DNA from: Aphelocoma coerulescens
Taxonomy: Eukaryota > Chordata > Aves > Passeriformes > Corvidae
DNA: 64,000 bases
Assembly (NCBI RefSeq): GCF_041296385.1
Contig: NC_091019.1
Coordinates: 15,206,531-15,270,530 of the forward strand
Direction of reading: 5' to 3'
Part shown: piece by piece, positions 23,701-38,700 of the stretch
Layout: each line of letters opens with the position of its first letter
How positions within the stretch are numbered: the stretch's first letter is position 1
Program-made: the position numbers and the translations under genes
Notes under the pieces: generated by a model
The model's input: the letters and a program-made list of their open reading frames with translations, nothing else
Database searches by the model: none
Told to the model about the DNA's origin: nothing

Positions 23701-26700
23701 AGGATTGAACTAAAGGTAAAGGAGCACTGGAATACTGCCCTCAAAATCTGATTCTCATGTTCCTTCTGCAGTCACTGACATTCAGCACCCATCTCTTCTA
23801 ATGAGACAGTTGGCTTGTCCTTAACCACACTGCTGACAGAATTTTTCCACAGAGTATGTCCTAATGATGAAGACCCTCCAGTGGGTAGAATTTCTTACTA
23901 GATGAGGCAGTGTCCCTTTCTAAGTGATCTACCTTGTAGCCATGCTATAGTTCTGATACAAGCTCTGGGCAATTCACTTTCTCCTAGTGAGACCTTCTCT
24001 TTCATGCTGACTGGGGAGGATGGGAGCCGGCGCTTTGGGTACTGCAGGAGGCTCTTGGTAAGTACATCGCCTTCACCTCAGAGGGCAGAATTCTCTTGAA
24101 GAGGATCTCAAAACTACAGTCTGAACTGAGGGTGTTTCTCATGGTTTTAAAAGGAAACAGGGTTTTCTCACTCTGAAATTTGGAAATGTAAGGATATCAA
24201 GTACAATAATAGTTTGTAGCGGCGGTTTCAGTCAGATAGGTCCCAAGGCTTGTAGTGAATTTCTGAGAATGTAGAGAGTTTTTTGTTTGAGCACTTAATA
24301 AAATCTTTATGTTACATACTTTCAAGTACACAATCAGAAATTCTATGACACTGGAAACAAAGGTAAAGCTGGTATTTCTAAACATCTGTGAGTAGTGTTT
24401 ATCTCTTGGGCAGCTGCTTACCTCTCAAAGGGCTCTGCCAGCACTTTCTCATCAGTCTGCAGCTCAGGACCATGCAACAGGCTGGTGCCAGCACTGGGAA
24501 GTCTGGTTTCTCACACTCTTTTTCAGTCCTCATGATCTGAGGTGGTCAACCAATGAGGTGGGGAGCCTGCAAACAGTGTTGTCTCATCACCTGGAAAATT
24601 CACTGGACACTTGGTAAACTGAGAGCACGGCAGTGTGTGTAAACCAGGGGGGAGGAATCGGCACAGAGGGTTGCAGAGTGTGTTAAGGAAGCTGGAGCAC
24701 AGTGCAAACAGGGATTTTGGTGTCCATCCTGCACATCCGGTGGGATGGCAGCAAAGCAGAAAGCAGTTGGTTGTCCTTGCACTGGCCTTGCACCTTTTGG
24801 ATAGCTTTGGAGCTGTTTGTGGGGGACTTGGTGGGGAGCTGTGGCTCCTGTCCTGTTCTCATGACTGTTGCCTACACTTGGTTGGGGAGCTTATATAGAT
24901 ATTGGAGTTTGGCTGACTCTCTGTGCCAAACGAATGTCCACGGCAGTTTGTAAATATGTCCCCCATCTCTAAGAGTAAGGCACATTGTCACTTTCCCCTT
25001 CCTTCCCTTTCTGGCATGACTTCCCACCTTTTCAGGCAGAAAACCTGTCACTAGAATAGCAGCCTCCATCCTGCACCGCTGCTTGTGCCTGAGCTGGCTG
25101 TTCCCCTGCTCTCTGTCCGTGGCAGAGCCCTTGTCGTGCAGACAGCAGATGCTCTGTCTGGGAGGTATTGCTGTGTGTGGTTCCTCTATTTGTAAGAAGT
25201 TTCATTAAACTAACATAACAGAAAACTTGTTTATCAGTTCTGGGGGTGGTGTTTGCCATAGGTAGCATCACAGGGACTCACTCTGTATAAAAAATGTGTC
25301 AGAGTGGGCTACAACAAGGTTTATATGTGGGCCGGAAATGTCATTAAAGGCTTGTGCTGCAGTAAATCTAGGGCTGGTCAGAGGGTGATGCAGGGATGAA
25401 CAAGGAAAGCACCTAGAAATCATCCTTGCTGGTGTAAATAAGCACAACAAAATGTAGGGCAGCATTACAATTCATTTTTTTTTTAATGTATTGTTATTTA
25501 AAAGGATAATAAGGTATATTTAGAAAAAAACCCAACAAAACCTCAGAAAATGTTGTCTAGAATTAAATTGTAGAATGTTTTCACTCTACCAGGTAAGGGT
25601 GGTTTAAGACTTTTATCTTTCTGAGAATGTCAGTAAATTTGTAATCATGCACAGAGCTTGCATTTGTGAAATGCCAAATGGTTGCTCCTGGACCAGGCTG
25701 AGACTGAAATAACCAGTGACAATAAAAGAGATTTATACACGGGAATGTTGAATCAGTTTGTCAATGAAACATTAACATAGGCTTTTTTTACTCACTTAAA
25801 GCTCAGTGAAATTCACCTGAAATTAAGGACAACATAAAAATAGAACACTGATTTTAAGCTGGTGCAAAAGATGGCTGAGCATATTAGGAAATACCAGGAA
25901 CAGAATGAAATCAATAGTGCACACTTTTATATAATGGTGTTTTGAGACAGCACTGGAGATTTTTATGCTCCATTGGCTAAGGCAAAAATCAATCAAATAG
26001 CAAAAAGAAAAAGGGAAAACAAGTAGTGCCTTGCTAAATCTATCTAATAATTATAAAGCCAGTTGTAAAGCAGATCTGCTGCTGCCACCTTGGGTGATCA
26101 CTTAATTCCTGGATTCCAAACCCTGGCCTAGAGAAGCTGACATGTCTCATCCCACTGGTACAGCCTACTCAGCCAAGGAAAGGAAGGAGTGCACTTCACC
26201 AGCTTTGCCCTTTGTGGGGCAAATCCAGCCATGCCCTTCTGAGAGAAAAACTGGGGCTTAGAAAGAGAGGGGATTTTGGAAGCTGCAGAGAAACATGTCA
26301 GCATTTCCTCTACCTGTGGAAAAGGCAAAAGTAGCAGAGACCTCCTTTTATTTGGGTCCTGCAACCGGTTCCTTCTGTCCTGCAGGGAGAAATGGTGGAA
26401 TCTGGGTGGTTGCCTGAAGTGCCTTTTCCATAGGGCTTGGCTGTACTCACAAAGTGTAACAATTTCACGTCCCCTGCAAACATTGGTGCGTGGTGGGACA
26501 GCCTCACTGGTGTGTGCCTCAGTGTGATGCATCTCTTTACAGAAAATACAGATTTTGTACAGGCAGCAAGGAGCAGGTAAATCCTACAGGCATTCTTTAT
26601 ATACCAGCGGCAGATTTTTTGTGTTTGGGGGTCCAATTTCCTGAGCAGGTTTTGGAAACTTTCGCCAGGGTGGCTCTGATGTCCAGGAGGGTACAGCATC

Positions 26701-29700
26701 TCCTTCAATTAGTCCCATTCCAGGCCTGCAAGTTCTGTCAAATGCAATAACCATAATTTGGGAACTACATGCAGTTTTTAGCAGACATTATGTAAGAGAA
26801 AGGCGAGGCCACACTGTAATATAGAACCATGAAAAATCCCTAAAATTCTTATAAACTGCTCCACTTCAAGCCAAGCCAACTGCTGTGAGGCTAATTCCTT
26901 AGAAAATGTTCCCCAGCTGTCCTGGTGAGGGATGCTCTTGTAATACCCAGCAAGAGGTGTCTCACACCTTCTGGTGCATTTGGCAGCCTCGTTTGCAAAA
27001 GCTCCATGGCTGGCTGGGCCAGGCAGGCGGATCCTGTGAGGATGGCTGGCTGCTCTTCTGCAGGGTCTGGTGTGCAGATTCCTGCGTTTAGGAAACAATT
27101 GTGTTTTGTCAGCCTTGCTCTCCTTTGGTGTGTTGTGATATGAACAAACTGTTCCACTTTTTTTGCCTTCAGATCTCAGACTCTTCCAGACCTTTTTTGG
27201 GGTCTGTGTGCCAAAACTACCTCAAGGGATACAGTGACAATTATGTTTTGTTTGTTCTAAAAATCCTGTACAGTATCCCCTTTAAATGTATTTATATTGT
27301 TTTGTTTCATTTTGGAACAAGATTAGAATGGAATGTAACCTATTGTCCCACAGCAGACAATCTGCATTTCCATAGATAGCATGAAGTTTTCCAGTTACAT
27401 CTTGATACCTCCAAGGCAATCCTGCAACAGCTTTTCTAGTGAGTGCACGTCAGCAGCAAAGATGATTTGGGCACCTTTGCAGGGACTATTTCATCCTGGC
27501 CCTCTCTTCCCTGTCACATAAAATTTGATCCTCCACCACTTTCCTAGGCTAAGACAAGCCAGCCCCAAGAATCCATGGAGTAGCAGATGCCTGAATGTGA
27601 GTGCACCTGAAAACATGGAAAACAGTTGTTAGGTGGGAGTAACCTAACATCCTGCATTTGCTGGGGGCAGGAGAAGGGAATTCATTACACTGTGAAAGCA
27701 ACTTCTGTGGGATGCAGACTGTTTATGGAGCTGCAAAAAGCTCATTGGAAAACCTTCTCTTTGCCCTCTTCCTTCCATCCTGCCCTTCCCCAAGCACTTC
27801 GACAGCCCTGTGCACACTGGGTGCTCTGGCACCCAAAGTTCATGTTTCACATATAACAAGAAGTCTTTAAGAAGAGCTTTTGGATTTACAACACCCACAG
27901 TTTTCTCATGGTCAGAATTTGGATTAGCCCTAACAAGGAATCAAGAGCCTCCATAGAAACTGGCTTGTGACTGACTTTTCATTTTAGCCTCCCAGTGTTT
28001 GAATTGTTCTGATTCCTGGCACCATTAAGGAACGTCTCTGTTTCTGGATATGCTGGCTAGTGCATGTGCTTTGCAAAGGCCACTTCCTTCACACAGCTCA
28101 GTGCTATGGCAGACTGGGAGTAGATCTCTGAAGGCTCCCCTAGATTCCAAGCACATGGGTGGGGAGGTGGGATTTGAAAGAGAAAAATGGCGAGCTTGGT
28201 TTTTGGAGCAAAAGCCTCTTGTTTCTCCTGCCAAAGATTTTGGAGTGGGCTTTGGTCAGTAAAATTCAGATTAAACTCACTATAAAAAAGATTGTCCTGA
28301 GCCACACGTGGACCAGCCCAGATGCAGAGCTCAGCTTCTCTATCTCAGCCAAGTTCTTATCAGTTCATGTTCATCATTTTGGGAAACTGTCTTGTTATCA
28401 TCAAAACTCATTAGCATTTTCATTTCGTGATACTGGACTAAGGCTGAAAATATCCTGGGCTTCATGAAAACAAGTTGAAAGCAAATCAAACCCGAAACAT
28501 CAACCCTCCATCTCTCAGGAGCAGCACAGTGCACCAAGGCAGAGTCACTTGGGTTCCTCTCAGCTGGGCTACTTTAGCATTTTGCTTTCTTGATCTGGAC
28601 CTATTCTTTGTGTGCAAGAGTGAGCCTTGGGTGGAGGACATGACTCCAAGAGTGTGTAGCTGCCTTGTGGAGCACAGCCTGCAACTTGGGAGAGCTCCGT
28701 TTTGGGAAGAGAGGAGGTTACACTGGTACTGATGGGCAGACCCAGGGCCTGAGCCTGCCCTAGTGAAGAGAGAGGAGTCCAGGCAGGAGTGTCATGTCCC
28801 ATACGATGTTCTTTCCTGGGAAAGAAGCAAACTGAAGCACAGTGGGTGTTTTAGATCTGTCTTTGAGGTGTAAACTGATGGCTGGAGGGCAAGTTACGTG
28901 AAGGGTTGCCAGTGTTATAAATTTGAGAAGGTCTGCCCCTCAGAATGGCTCTGCCTGAGGCTTTTGCTTGCTGCTCTCACCACTGATGTGTGTGCATCTG
29001 TGAGGCTGTGCTGGTTGCAGGAAAAGGTCTCTGAAATAACAGAAGAGGATGTCCTGCACAGTGAGTGCAGGGAGGGAAGAATCCCAGCTCTCACAGACAT
29101 GTAGCCTTTAAGACATTTGAAAGCAATGATATTTCATAAAGGAGAAACTTGGAGTAAGTGCTAAGCAGTTATTGTTTCTGGTCTTATAGATGACCCAGGA
29201 ATGTGATGTTTTTACTGGCACTTGGTGAGACAGCTCTTGGCTGGGAGCTGTCCAAGGCTTCTGGCATGGCTTCGGCATTCCTGCAGATTTGACACAATGA
29301 TTTTAACCAAAATCCCACATGCTTGATATAATCACTCAGTGCCTTTAGAAAGGATTTTATACCTAATATGGACAAAAAAGGGCTCTGCTTTTTCAGAGAT
29401 GTGACGTGTAGTGAGCAGGTTTGGATCCAGAAATAGACTCATCTGTATTCACTTAGCTTTGGTATTTTTTTTGTGGTCTTTATTATAACAGGCAGGCACC
29501 TGCTGACTGTCCAAGACTAGAGTGCAATATTCAGGTTTAAAAAGCACATCTACTCCTCAATTTCTCTTGATTGTCATCTCTGTGGCATGTGAATTTCAAA
29601 CACTCCACTGGGAAGTTGATCACTGCGTCAGCAGAGTCTAATGAAGAGATAAGTGGAATAGGCAGGGTAGCAGAGTCCAGTATGCTCAGGAAGTACCATT

Positions 29701-32700
29701 TGCTTCTCCAGGACATATATAGGATGGTTATAGAGGATGGTCTTCACAGTTCCTTTTGGGGAGGGGGTAAGAAGGATGTGTATTATTGATTCATACTTGC
29801 CACTGTTTAAGTTACGTTTGAGTTTCATGTTTATCATGAGTTGGTCTGAGGAAGTTAGTGATTTACCCATGCAGCCTGCCTTTGTTTAGGTTGTGAGCTC
29901 GTTTTCTGTAGGTTGAGCTCTCTTTGAACTCCAAGCAGTGAGGAAGTGGGGAACTAAAGTCATCACTGCCTGCCTCAGCATTGCAGTTCTCCTCTTCCAG
30001 GACATGGCCCCAGGGTGGCCCCACTCCTCGTGCTGCATCAGGAGCAGGGGACAGAGATAGCAGAGGCATGAGTTACAGCCCTGGTTCGATGTGCTTTTAT
30101 GGCTGCAAGCTGGAGCGATGTTGGGATACAGCCCCAACACGCTGTGATTTCCAAAGAGGATAAGCTCTATTTGCACTTCTCGGTTTCCTGTCTTATGGAA
30201 GAAATATGATGCTTTTCCAAGAGCAGCTATTTGTTGGAGAAGCAGATAGTGAGAGGTTTCATGATGGCCAGCTGTGTGGTCAGAGAAAGAAGTGTATTTC
30301 CTCATGGCTCCACATTAATATGTAATTCCCATCTCCTCTTTGCTGTTATCAGCCGAATGGAAAAGGCCCGCGCCTACCTGAAGTTTATTGTGTCATCAGC
30401 CGCCTGGGGTGCTTTGACTTGTTTTCCAAGGTAAGGAGATATTTTTTAATACTGTTTTTTTAATCTGGTTGTTTACTGAGACACATCCGCAGCAATGAAC
30501 CAGACTGGAAGAATTTCTTGCTTTGATGGGAGATTACTATTTTACAGTTGCTGTTTTGGATATTCCATCCCTATTATTTGGTTCATCAAAGAATGTCTTA
30601 TTACTTCTGTGACTGAGGCAGAAATTGATGCAGAAAACATCTGGGTGTCTGTATGATCTGGCTGACTGAAGTTTTTTCCATTGTTTTCTACAGCCATTCT
30701 GTGCTGAGCTGTAATTCTTGGCATCCATAGTCTGGATGATGGGCCAGTACCACTTTTACTCCAATACCCCGTGGAATGATGAGGTTGAGAAAAAAGATTG
30801 ACATGTGAATTCTATACACTTAACACTTTTTTCTTACACATTCTTATACTTGACACTTTTTTTTTTTCACCCTAGGAGTCTAGGATAAAGCACAGATGAT
30901 CTTTTAATTGGCCCAATTTTAATTGATTATGTTTTAATTTGCCAGAGGTTTTCACTTCAGATACGGGAAATCTCACAGAACTCTCACAGATTTTACTTGT
31001 TAATTTTCATAGGAATAAAGTTGAAAAAAACATGTGAATCATTTATGTTAATAAAAATCATAGCATTTCTATTGTTCATATGATCTAATACTCATACAGA
31101 ATGTTATCTTTAAAGCAGGTTTCAAGCTTTTCTAGATAAAACTTTGTTTAACACAAGCCTTGTGTGAAGAACAACAGCTGGGATTGTAATAGTCAATTGC
31201 AATTCTGCTTCTGAGGTCTTTCCTAAAGCTCTGAAATCAAGGGTTTATAACAGTGTCTCTTAGACATAATATGTATCTAAACACAGATATCTGTGAATGA
31301 AGTGGATTGCATTGTTCTGGGAGGATCACCCAGCTCACCACGCTCGTGGTGTGGACAGATCTCTTGAGGCTCTTTGTTTGCTATTATGTTTTTATCTAAT
31401 TTTGATAGTGCTCTATTTTTCAAAGGAAGACTTAGGAGAAGGAAAAAACCAAAATTAGGTATCTTCCTTACAACCAAATATCAGTGCAGCTGAGGTATAA
31501 GGTCAGACAAGGAAGGTCATTGAACCAAAATTGCAAATAATCTGCTTTCCCAGTTCAGTCTGTAACCTGGGAAAAAGTGTGTGGTTATCCATCCAGAGTG
31601 AACCCAGGGCTGATGGCTGAATGTATCTTCCCTGGCTCCAGCAGGGGCTGTTCCCACGCACTGTGGCAGGCAGGCCCTGGCCACACATGCCTGGAGATCT
31701 TGCTGTGTGTAGGAAGGAAAGCTCCTGCTCAGTTCCGTACTGGGCCCTGACTGGGGCTGTGACACATCTGTGCTGCTTTTCCGCTCCTGGGTGGTGGAGG
31801 GGCTGGGCCACAGGAGGAGCCCATCCACACTGGGGTGTGGGCACAGCAGCGCTGTCCTGCACGGGGCTGTCACCTCCTGAGGGCAGCACATGGGGCTGAC
31901 TCCAGCCCTGGCCTGGATCTAGCACAGCTCCACAGCACACGCTCCAGGCACTGCATTTGGAAAGGGAACACTTGATAAATGGAGGAGGAAGCACTTGAGC
32001 CTTAGCATCCTTGTTGGTTTTGAAGACAGATGAGGTGTGGATGGAGACAGAAGTTCTTGAAAAGTGAGACACTCTGTTTTTCCAGCTAAAGGGAAGGAAC
32101 CTGGGATATCCTCGCTTGATAAATCCAGTGAAAGAGAGGAAAAAACAATGAGGGTGCATTTTGCTGAATTAGTCAAAACAAGGAATAGCTGTCTTTACGT
32201 ACACAGTGAGTGATAAAAAGCCATGGGATGTTAAATCTTGGATATTATTTATCACAAAAGCAAAAAGATTCCTCTGGTTTAAAATGTTTATCATCTTTTT
32301 TCTGATAACTTGCATTAATTTTGTCTTCCACAAAGCCTTTTATGCTCACTCACTGTTGTAATACCTATTGCTAAGACAGACTTGAGAACCACAGATATCT
32401 TAACTTCCAGCCGGCTCAGTTGGTCATGGGTTCAACAGATGTTTCTGACCATTTTATCTCTTGTGATCTCTGTTCAGCTTTTATTTGGTTTAAATGCTCC
32501 TTTTATTTGCATTGTGAAGGTCCTTGGGGCAGGCATATGACACACACATGACCCCAACTCCAGCAGCAAAAAGTATCACATAGTGGCTGCTGGAACACAA
32601 CTGTGTGCTGGCAGTGTGCAGGAGCACCAAGGGACCTGGGGCACGGCCCTGCTTCATTGCTGCTTCCCACTTGGGCAGCTGGTTTTGTTTGCTGAGGATG

Positions 32701-35700
32701 GTTGTGCTGCAAATTACATCAAGAGTGAAATTCATGTCCTCATTTATGGTTTTCTGCCACTTCCATGGACTGGAATGCAAGTTATGTACACAGGGGCATG
32801 CTTTAGTTAGACCTTCACTATGTCACAGGGAGGAAGGGGAAACTATGTACCAGTGAATGCCTCTGCTGGCATTTGGTGTCACCAGCTATTGTCACAGGTC
32901 ACCAGCTTGTGCTTAAGTGTCTTTTAATGCTCTGCTTCAGTGAAAATCACTTCCAAGAGAAACAAGAGAAAATGCCTGGCTCAGGCCCACTAACTCTTGT
33001 ATGGCCTTTTGCTCTGGAGTGGTGGTTAAAAGATCACCATTGCAGGTCAAACCACTGACTGCTTTGAACCTTGCTTTCTGTGTTCTTTAGGTTTATCATC
33101 TATATGCTCTATCTAAAGTGGGAAAACTTAGCTGTGATCTAATTTATGTTGCCCTGTGTGACCAAAGAGAGAAGAAAGTAATAGCCTTCTCTTTGTAAGA
33201 AGTTCCATCTGCTTATTTCAAGACTGGATTGCCTGCTCTGCATCATGTCCAAGAGAAAATGACCTTAATGCAGGCACCAGTGTGAACAGCTGGGCATGCT
33301 TCAGGGGCTGCTCGTGGTCTCCAGCTCAGCACAGACTCTGACCTGACAGCCACTGCTGGGAGCCTTTCAGCAGCTCAGTTCTGCTATCATAGTGGCAGCA
33401 ATGCTTTCTTTGCTACTCTGGCTTTTTCCTGCCCTCTCATTTGAAATGGAAGGAATGCCCATGCAGAAGAATATTTTTCTTTGACACAGATTTCAAGATG
33501 TACCACTGAGATGTGATGCTGACCTGGGCTGTGATCATGGGATTTGTCTTCATCTTTCTCTCCTTCAGCTCATCCTGCTGTTCAGGAATAATCCCAACAA
33601 TATATAGATCCCTTTAGTCATGTTGAGTCTTCTTCCTCTTTTCCAGATTTGTTAATTCTTCCTTGCCTCTGTGCTAATTACATTCACAAACAGGCTTCAT
33701 TTTGTAACCGGAAAACATGAATTGATGGTAATGAAGAAATACATGGCAGAGGAGAAATTAACTTAGATCTGCCATATGTCTAAGCACATGTGCATCAAAG
33801 GATGCTTCAAAAGTCTGTGTGAGGCTGACATGTTCTTTCTCTCTCTCGCTTATGTCTTACTAATGGACCAGATCCTGGATGAGGTTGAAAGGAGAAGGGG
33901 AATATCTGCTGCCCTGGTTTATCCATTTATGAGAAGTCTGATGGAATCTCCTTTTCCTGCACCTGGAAAGACAATCAAAGTCAAGACCTTCCTGCCTGGA
34001 GCTGGAAATGAGGTAAAAAGCAACTGCAAACATTAAAAGTTAAAGCCCTTTACCACTCCATTATCAAAACAACAAAAGAAAAACAGGAGGAAGCAAACAG
34101 ATCCTACAGGGATGTGGGGTGGCACACCTTCAAAATGAGCAGAGCAGGAGCTGCACCACTGTGGATATGCTAATGCTAGTTCCCATTGATGATTATAAGC
34201 CAATTTATGGTTATGTATTTATTATTTCATGTTTACTAATAAGTTGTGTGTAAGAAAAACAGCCAACACAAATGTCCCTGTGTGCCTGGCCTACTGCAGT
34301 TCAGAGACTGCAGCATTGCTGGGCTTTATCACAGTGATAAGAGGGAAGTGTGAATTTCCCATGCTGTCTGTACCTGAACACTTCAGCAGCTGCTTGTTAT
34401 TTCAAACTTCATTACTGCTGGTCCTGGCATTGGTAGGAGTGACCAGCAGCATTTAAATGGCTCTCTTTGGCCATAAATACCTTTAAACTGGCTCTCAAAG
34501 AAAAGCATGTCATGTAAAACTTTAATGTGTGTGCTCACATATAATAGATGTCATTTCTTTTTACTCCTGACTCGAGTAGCTAGAAGCCTAGCTTTAGACA
34601 ACATATGCCTTACTGGAAAATGGCAGTATTGATTAAAAGGCTTTTGCAACTTGGGGCTGGCCAACCATGTCAAACTCTGCTCTCTGCATGCCCCCATGTA
34701 AGAATACAGTAGCTCCACTCAGTTGGGCAAAGGATATAGAGGGGATACATCCCTGAAGATAGGAATAGGATTTGTCCCAGTTAGTGAAAGCAGGAAAAAA
34801 AAGCTCCCCTTTAGGGTTGTTTTACACTCCTTAGGGTTAGTTTTACAGTGCTTTTGTTATTTTTGCATTGAATCATATTTTCTCTAAACGTAATGCCACT
34901 GACTTCAATGGAGTGGGCCTGTGATGTATGGAGTAAGCTGGTATGAAATGTAAAATGTTCTTTGTATAAGTGACCTGCAAGGCATTTTAAAGTCACCTGC
35001 ATTTTCTTCTGGAGAAACAGTGTCTGAAAGGGTGATTGGCATAACAGGAGAAAGATCTGACAATGCTTTTTCTGTGTGAATGTATTTGGGAGCCATGGAT
35101 CTGCAACTTCTCTATCCTCTGCTCAAGCTTCTGAACTCTCCCAGAGAAAAACATTGAGATAATTCCAACAAACAAACAACTCTCTTCTGGCTGAGCTTTG
35201 CTCTCTGTTGTGCTAGTACAAACTCGTTATTTAAATGGAATGCACTGGCTTAATTAGGAACAGAATCTTGTCCTTCCATTGTGGCTCCTCTTGCCTAAAC
35301 AAAGATGATGATTAATTGGGAAGCAGACAGTGTATTTCTTTGTGATGAGCAGACTGAGGCAGCAGAAAACATTCCTGGTATTTGTAAAAGCTGCCGTAAC
35401 TTGCATTGCATCCTACCCTGCAGCAAGATTTTCGTGTTGGAAGGTTTGCAGTAGAATCAGCTCCTCACGATTTGGCATGTACACTTGATTTGAGCTTGCA
35501 ATCTCAGTGCAAAGGAATGGAAGTGGGCACCTTTGCTGATTGTGAGGAAGAATTAGGCAGCATTTCCAAGGAGCCATTCTTGGTACAGTCCCTCCACAAT
35601 TTGTTTCTTACTGCTCTTTGGGGCAACAGCTGAGTGATGGGTGTCTATACATCGTAATATTCCTGTATTTCAGGCTTAAAAAATCAAATCTATGCACAGA

Positions 35701-38700
35701 TACTGTTCTAAGAGTGGCTTTCTTTTTACAGTTGCGTGTTACTGATCACAAACAATATCACAAGTAAACTGATATGAACTTACTTTGTTTACAGTATCCT
35801 GTGATCTTGAGCATATCCTTAAAACAGTGTTTGTGAGGGATTTTGTAAGGGCTACTCCAGTTAAACTGGATCCAGTACACTTGTGAAATGTGGTGTCATG
35901 TTCATGAAAGCGTAAGAGTAGTCTGAAGCAATAAAGTGACGGTGATTTTTGGACATATGGAAAGAAGAAGATGTATACATGCTCCTGTTAATATATATTC
36001 AGAGATTTCAACACCGCTTCAAGTTGGCCAGCTTTTTCCCTTTCCCTTCTGTTTCCTCAAATTCCTCAATAGTCCATCATTTGCTGTCTTGTGCTTCGTA
36101 TTTTCCTCCTTCTGTTACTTTCTTCTTCACGTTATTTTTCCCTCTTCTTTTTTCTGTCCTCTGCCTTCAAGTTCCACATCTGAACATGTGAATTGCAGAG
36201 TAAAAGGAAGATATAATAAAGGAATCAAGGAAAAAGGCATTTGAGAAAAGGAAGGAGAGGGCCTGAGGTCATGGATGAAGTATGAAAATTAGACTGTAAA
36301 GGGATGTCACAACTCACCATCTAAGACCTTGTCCTGACTCCCCAGTTAAGTATATAAAAATATATATATGTACGTATCTTTATATGAAAAGAGAAAGGTT
36401 TTGAACACTGTCTAGTAAATTACACATCACAGAGGAGTGGAAATGAAGTAAATTTGGTTTAAAGTCTTCCTGGCCTTTTAGTCCCAGGCTCCTATCTAGA
36501 TGTTAATATGAATTGTTAGCCAAGCTTAGAACCCAATTTACCTTGTCTTTATGGCTATTTTATCCCTGTAAGCTTCCAGCTCCGGTGTTTGATTGTTACT
36601 TGCTTCATACTCTTGACTCAGCCAAGCTTTGCATCTCTGACAGAATGTTTGGAAGGGAGAATTATGCTTCCCTTGGAGATGACAGCAGACAGTGCACACA
36701 GCTGTATTCTGGGAAGAATGACAGGAATTGTGCAATACACCGTTTTTCTGGAGTGCTGTGCCTGCAGCCTCGGTTTGCAGGGGGGGCTGGGGTTCAGTCT
36801 GTGTCCCCTCGCCAGGCAAGCAGGGGGCAGTGCTGGAGGGCCGGGCTGGCCCCCGGGCACGCTGGCACTGCCGGCCTTGCCCAGTGATGCTGACTGCTGT
36901 GTGTTGGGTGTGTCCAGGTCATTGAGCTGCGGAGGCCCATGGACTCCCGCCTGGAACACGTGGACTTTGAGTGCCTGTTCAAGTGCCTCAGCGTGCGGCA
37001 GATCATCCGAATCTTTGCCTCCCTCCTGCTGGAGCGCCGCGTCATCTTCGTAGCAGACAAGCTCAGGTAAGTGCTGGAGGCACCTCAAGCACACACACAG
37101 GACAGTGCTATCTCTGGGTACAAAAGGCTTTATGAAACAGACAGAATGGTTTTCAGATGTGAGGATCCTCTCACTGGAGGATTTAAATGTCTTTTTACAT
37201 CCATGGATGTTCCGTCTTACTTTCCCATCTGTAAAATGGCAATACCAATTCTCACCTGCTTCAGAGTCAGCAAATGTTTGCACAGCATTTTGAAGCAATG
37301 TAGTCCCAGCAAAGTTTCTTTTCAGGTTTTGAACACGGAGTACTCATAAGGAGTAGCAGAAATTGTCACTGAGATGCTTCACCTTGTGCTCATGCAGTGC
37401 TGAGAGCTCCCTTGGTTTTGTTCCATGCAGTACAGAGAGTTTATGTTGGTGCTGTCTTTCAGTTCCTGCCCTACCAAACCCATCCAGTGGGAGTGTTAAA
37501 CTGCTATCACAGTCCTTCCCAGCTATTTGGGATATTTTTCCTGGTGCTCACGTGACCTGAAAACATTTCCTTTTGGAAGCTCCATGTTGGGCTCCTTGCT
37601 ACAACACTTCAACACACCTTTTGCTTCCCTGCCTTTTGATTGCAATCTCCCCTTTTGGTTCCTCCGAAGCATGAACTCACCCCAGGATGTAAGGACTGAG
37701 AGTGACAGGCCACAACTTCACATGGTCTTTCCCAAGGAAATGGGAGCTCTGTGTAAGCTGCACCCCTGCCCCATAGCAAAGAAACATCCTATTTTTTAGA
37801 TGCTTGTGTAATCCATACAGAAGAGTGTGGGCAATGTAAAGAAGACGTCCTTTGCTGTGGCATGATAAATAATAAAAAATGGCAAATAAAAATAAAGCCT
37901 GTAATTTATTAGACTCAGGAACATCCAGCATCTTTTAAAAGGACACCAGAGACTGTATGGGAGGTTAAAAACACAGATGGATCTACCCAAACAAACTCTG
38001 TTAAACACTTTATCAGTCCCGACCTCCTCTGAATGACCGCCAGAAATAATAGCTGCACTTAGTGGCCGCCAGTGTATATAATAGCAAAAATACTTTGCAT
38101 AGTAAAAGCTTTACAACCTTTAGGGGAGAATTTCTTAAAGCTGTAGACCCTTCTCAGGTTATAAAGTTACTTCCTTAGCAGTCTTTTTTGTGTCTAGAAC
38201 AACAGGAACATTTTATTTCATCCCTTCTCCTGTCAGTAACCCTTGGTTTGAATGACCATTTGGGATGACTTAATTTCACATAAACCCATGATGAGAATTG
38301 TGTAACTAGTCCAGGGTTTCTGCAGTACTTTAGTAGATACATGAATCACACCATGAATATTGGGGCAAGTAGCTTTAGAAAATACTGTTGGTGCATTCCT
38401 TCTGACTTTTCCTACAGCATGTTTACTTACCTCATTCTGTTTCTGTTTTACCATTCTTTCAGCACCCACAAGTCTGACTGTAATTCAGATTGACACAGAT
38501 CTGCATTCCTTCCAATGGCACAGTGATCTGAGTGGAAACTCACAGAAGTGGTGCAGCAAAAGTGAGGGCCCTGCTGTGCTGCTGCCAACTGCTGCTCTGC
38601 TCTGGAGCTCCCAGTTGTTCCTCTGTAGTGTTCTGGGCACTGTCCTACAGGGATGGCTTGCTGTGGGAGAGATCCTCAGCCATGAGGGAGGAGACAGACA

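Larger units (their letters stand above)
22388..23987 (+). other. DENND2B: DENND2B intron, 1.6 kb
   Basis: Holds the 11-bp tandem array near its start and a CR1 fragment at about 23036-23395. Nothing else is recognisable. Confidence 0.8.

Noticed and set aside
34801..34850. Two TTAGGG words, considered as an interstitial telomeric repeat
   Set aside because: Only two isolated copies, not in tandem.
36618..37298. 226-codon minus-strand open frame
   Set aside because: It is an antisense shadow of the conserved cDENN exon at 36918-37066 and its GC-rich flank.
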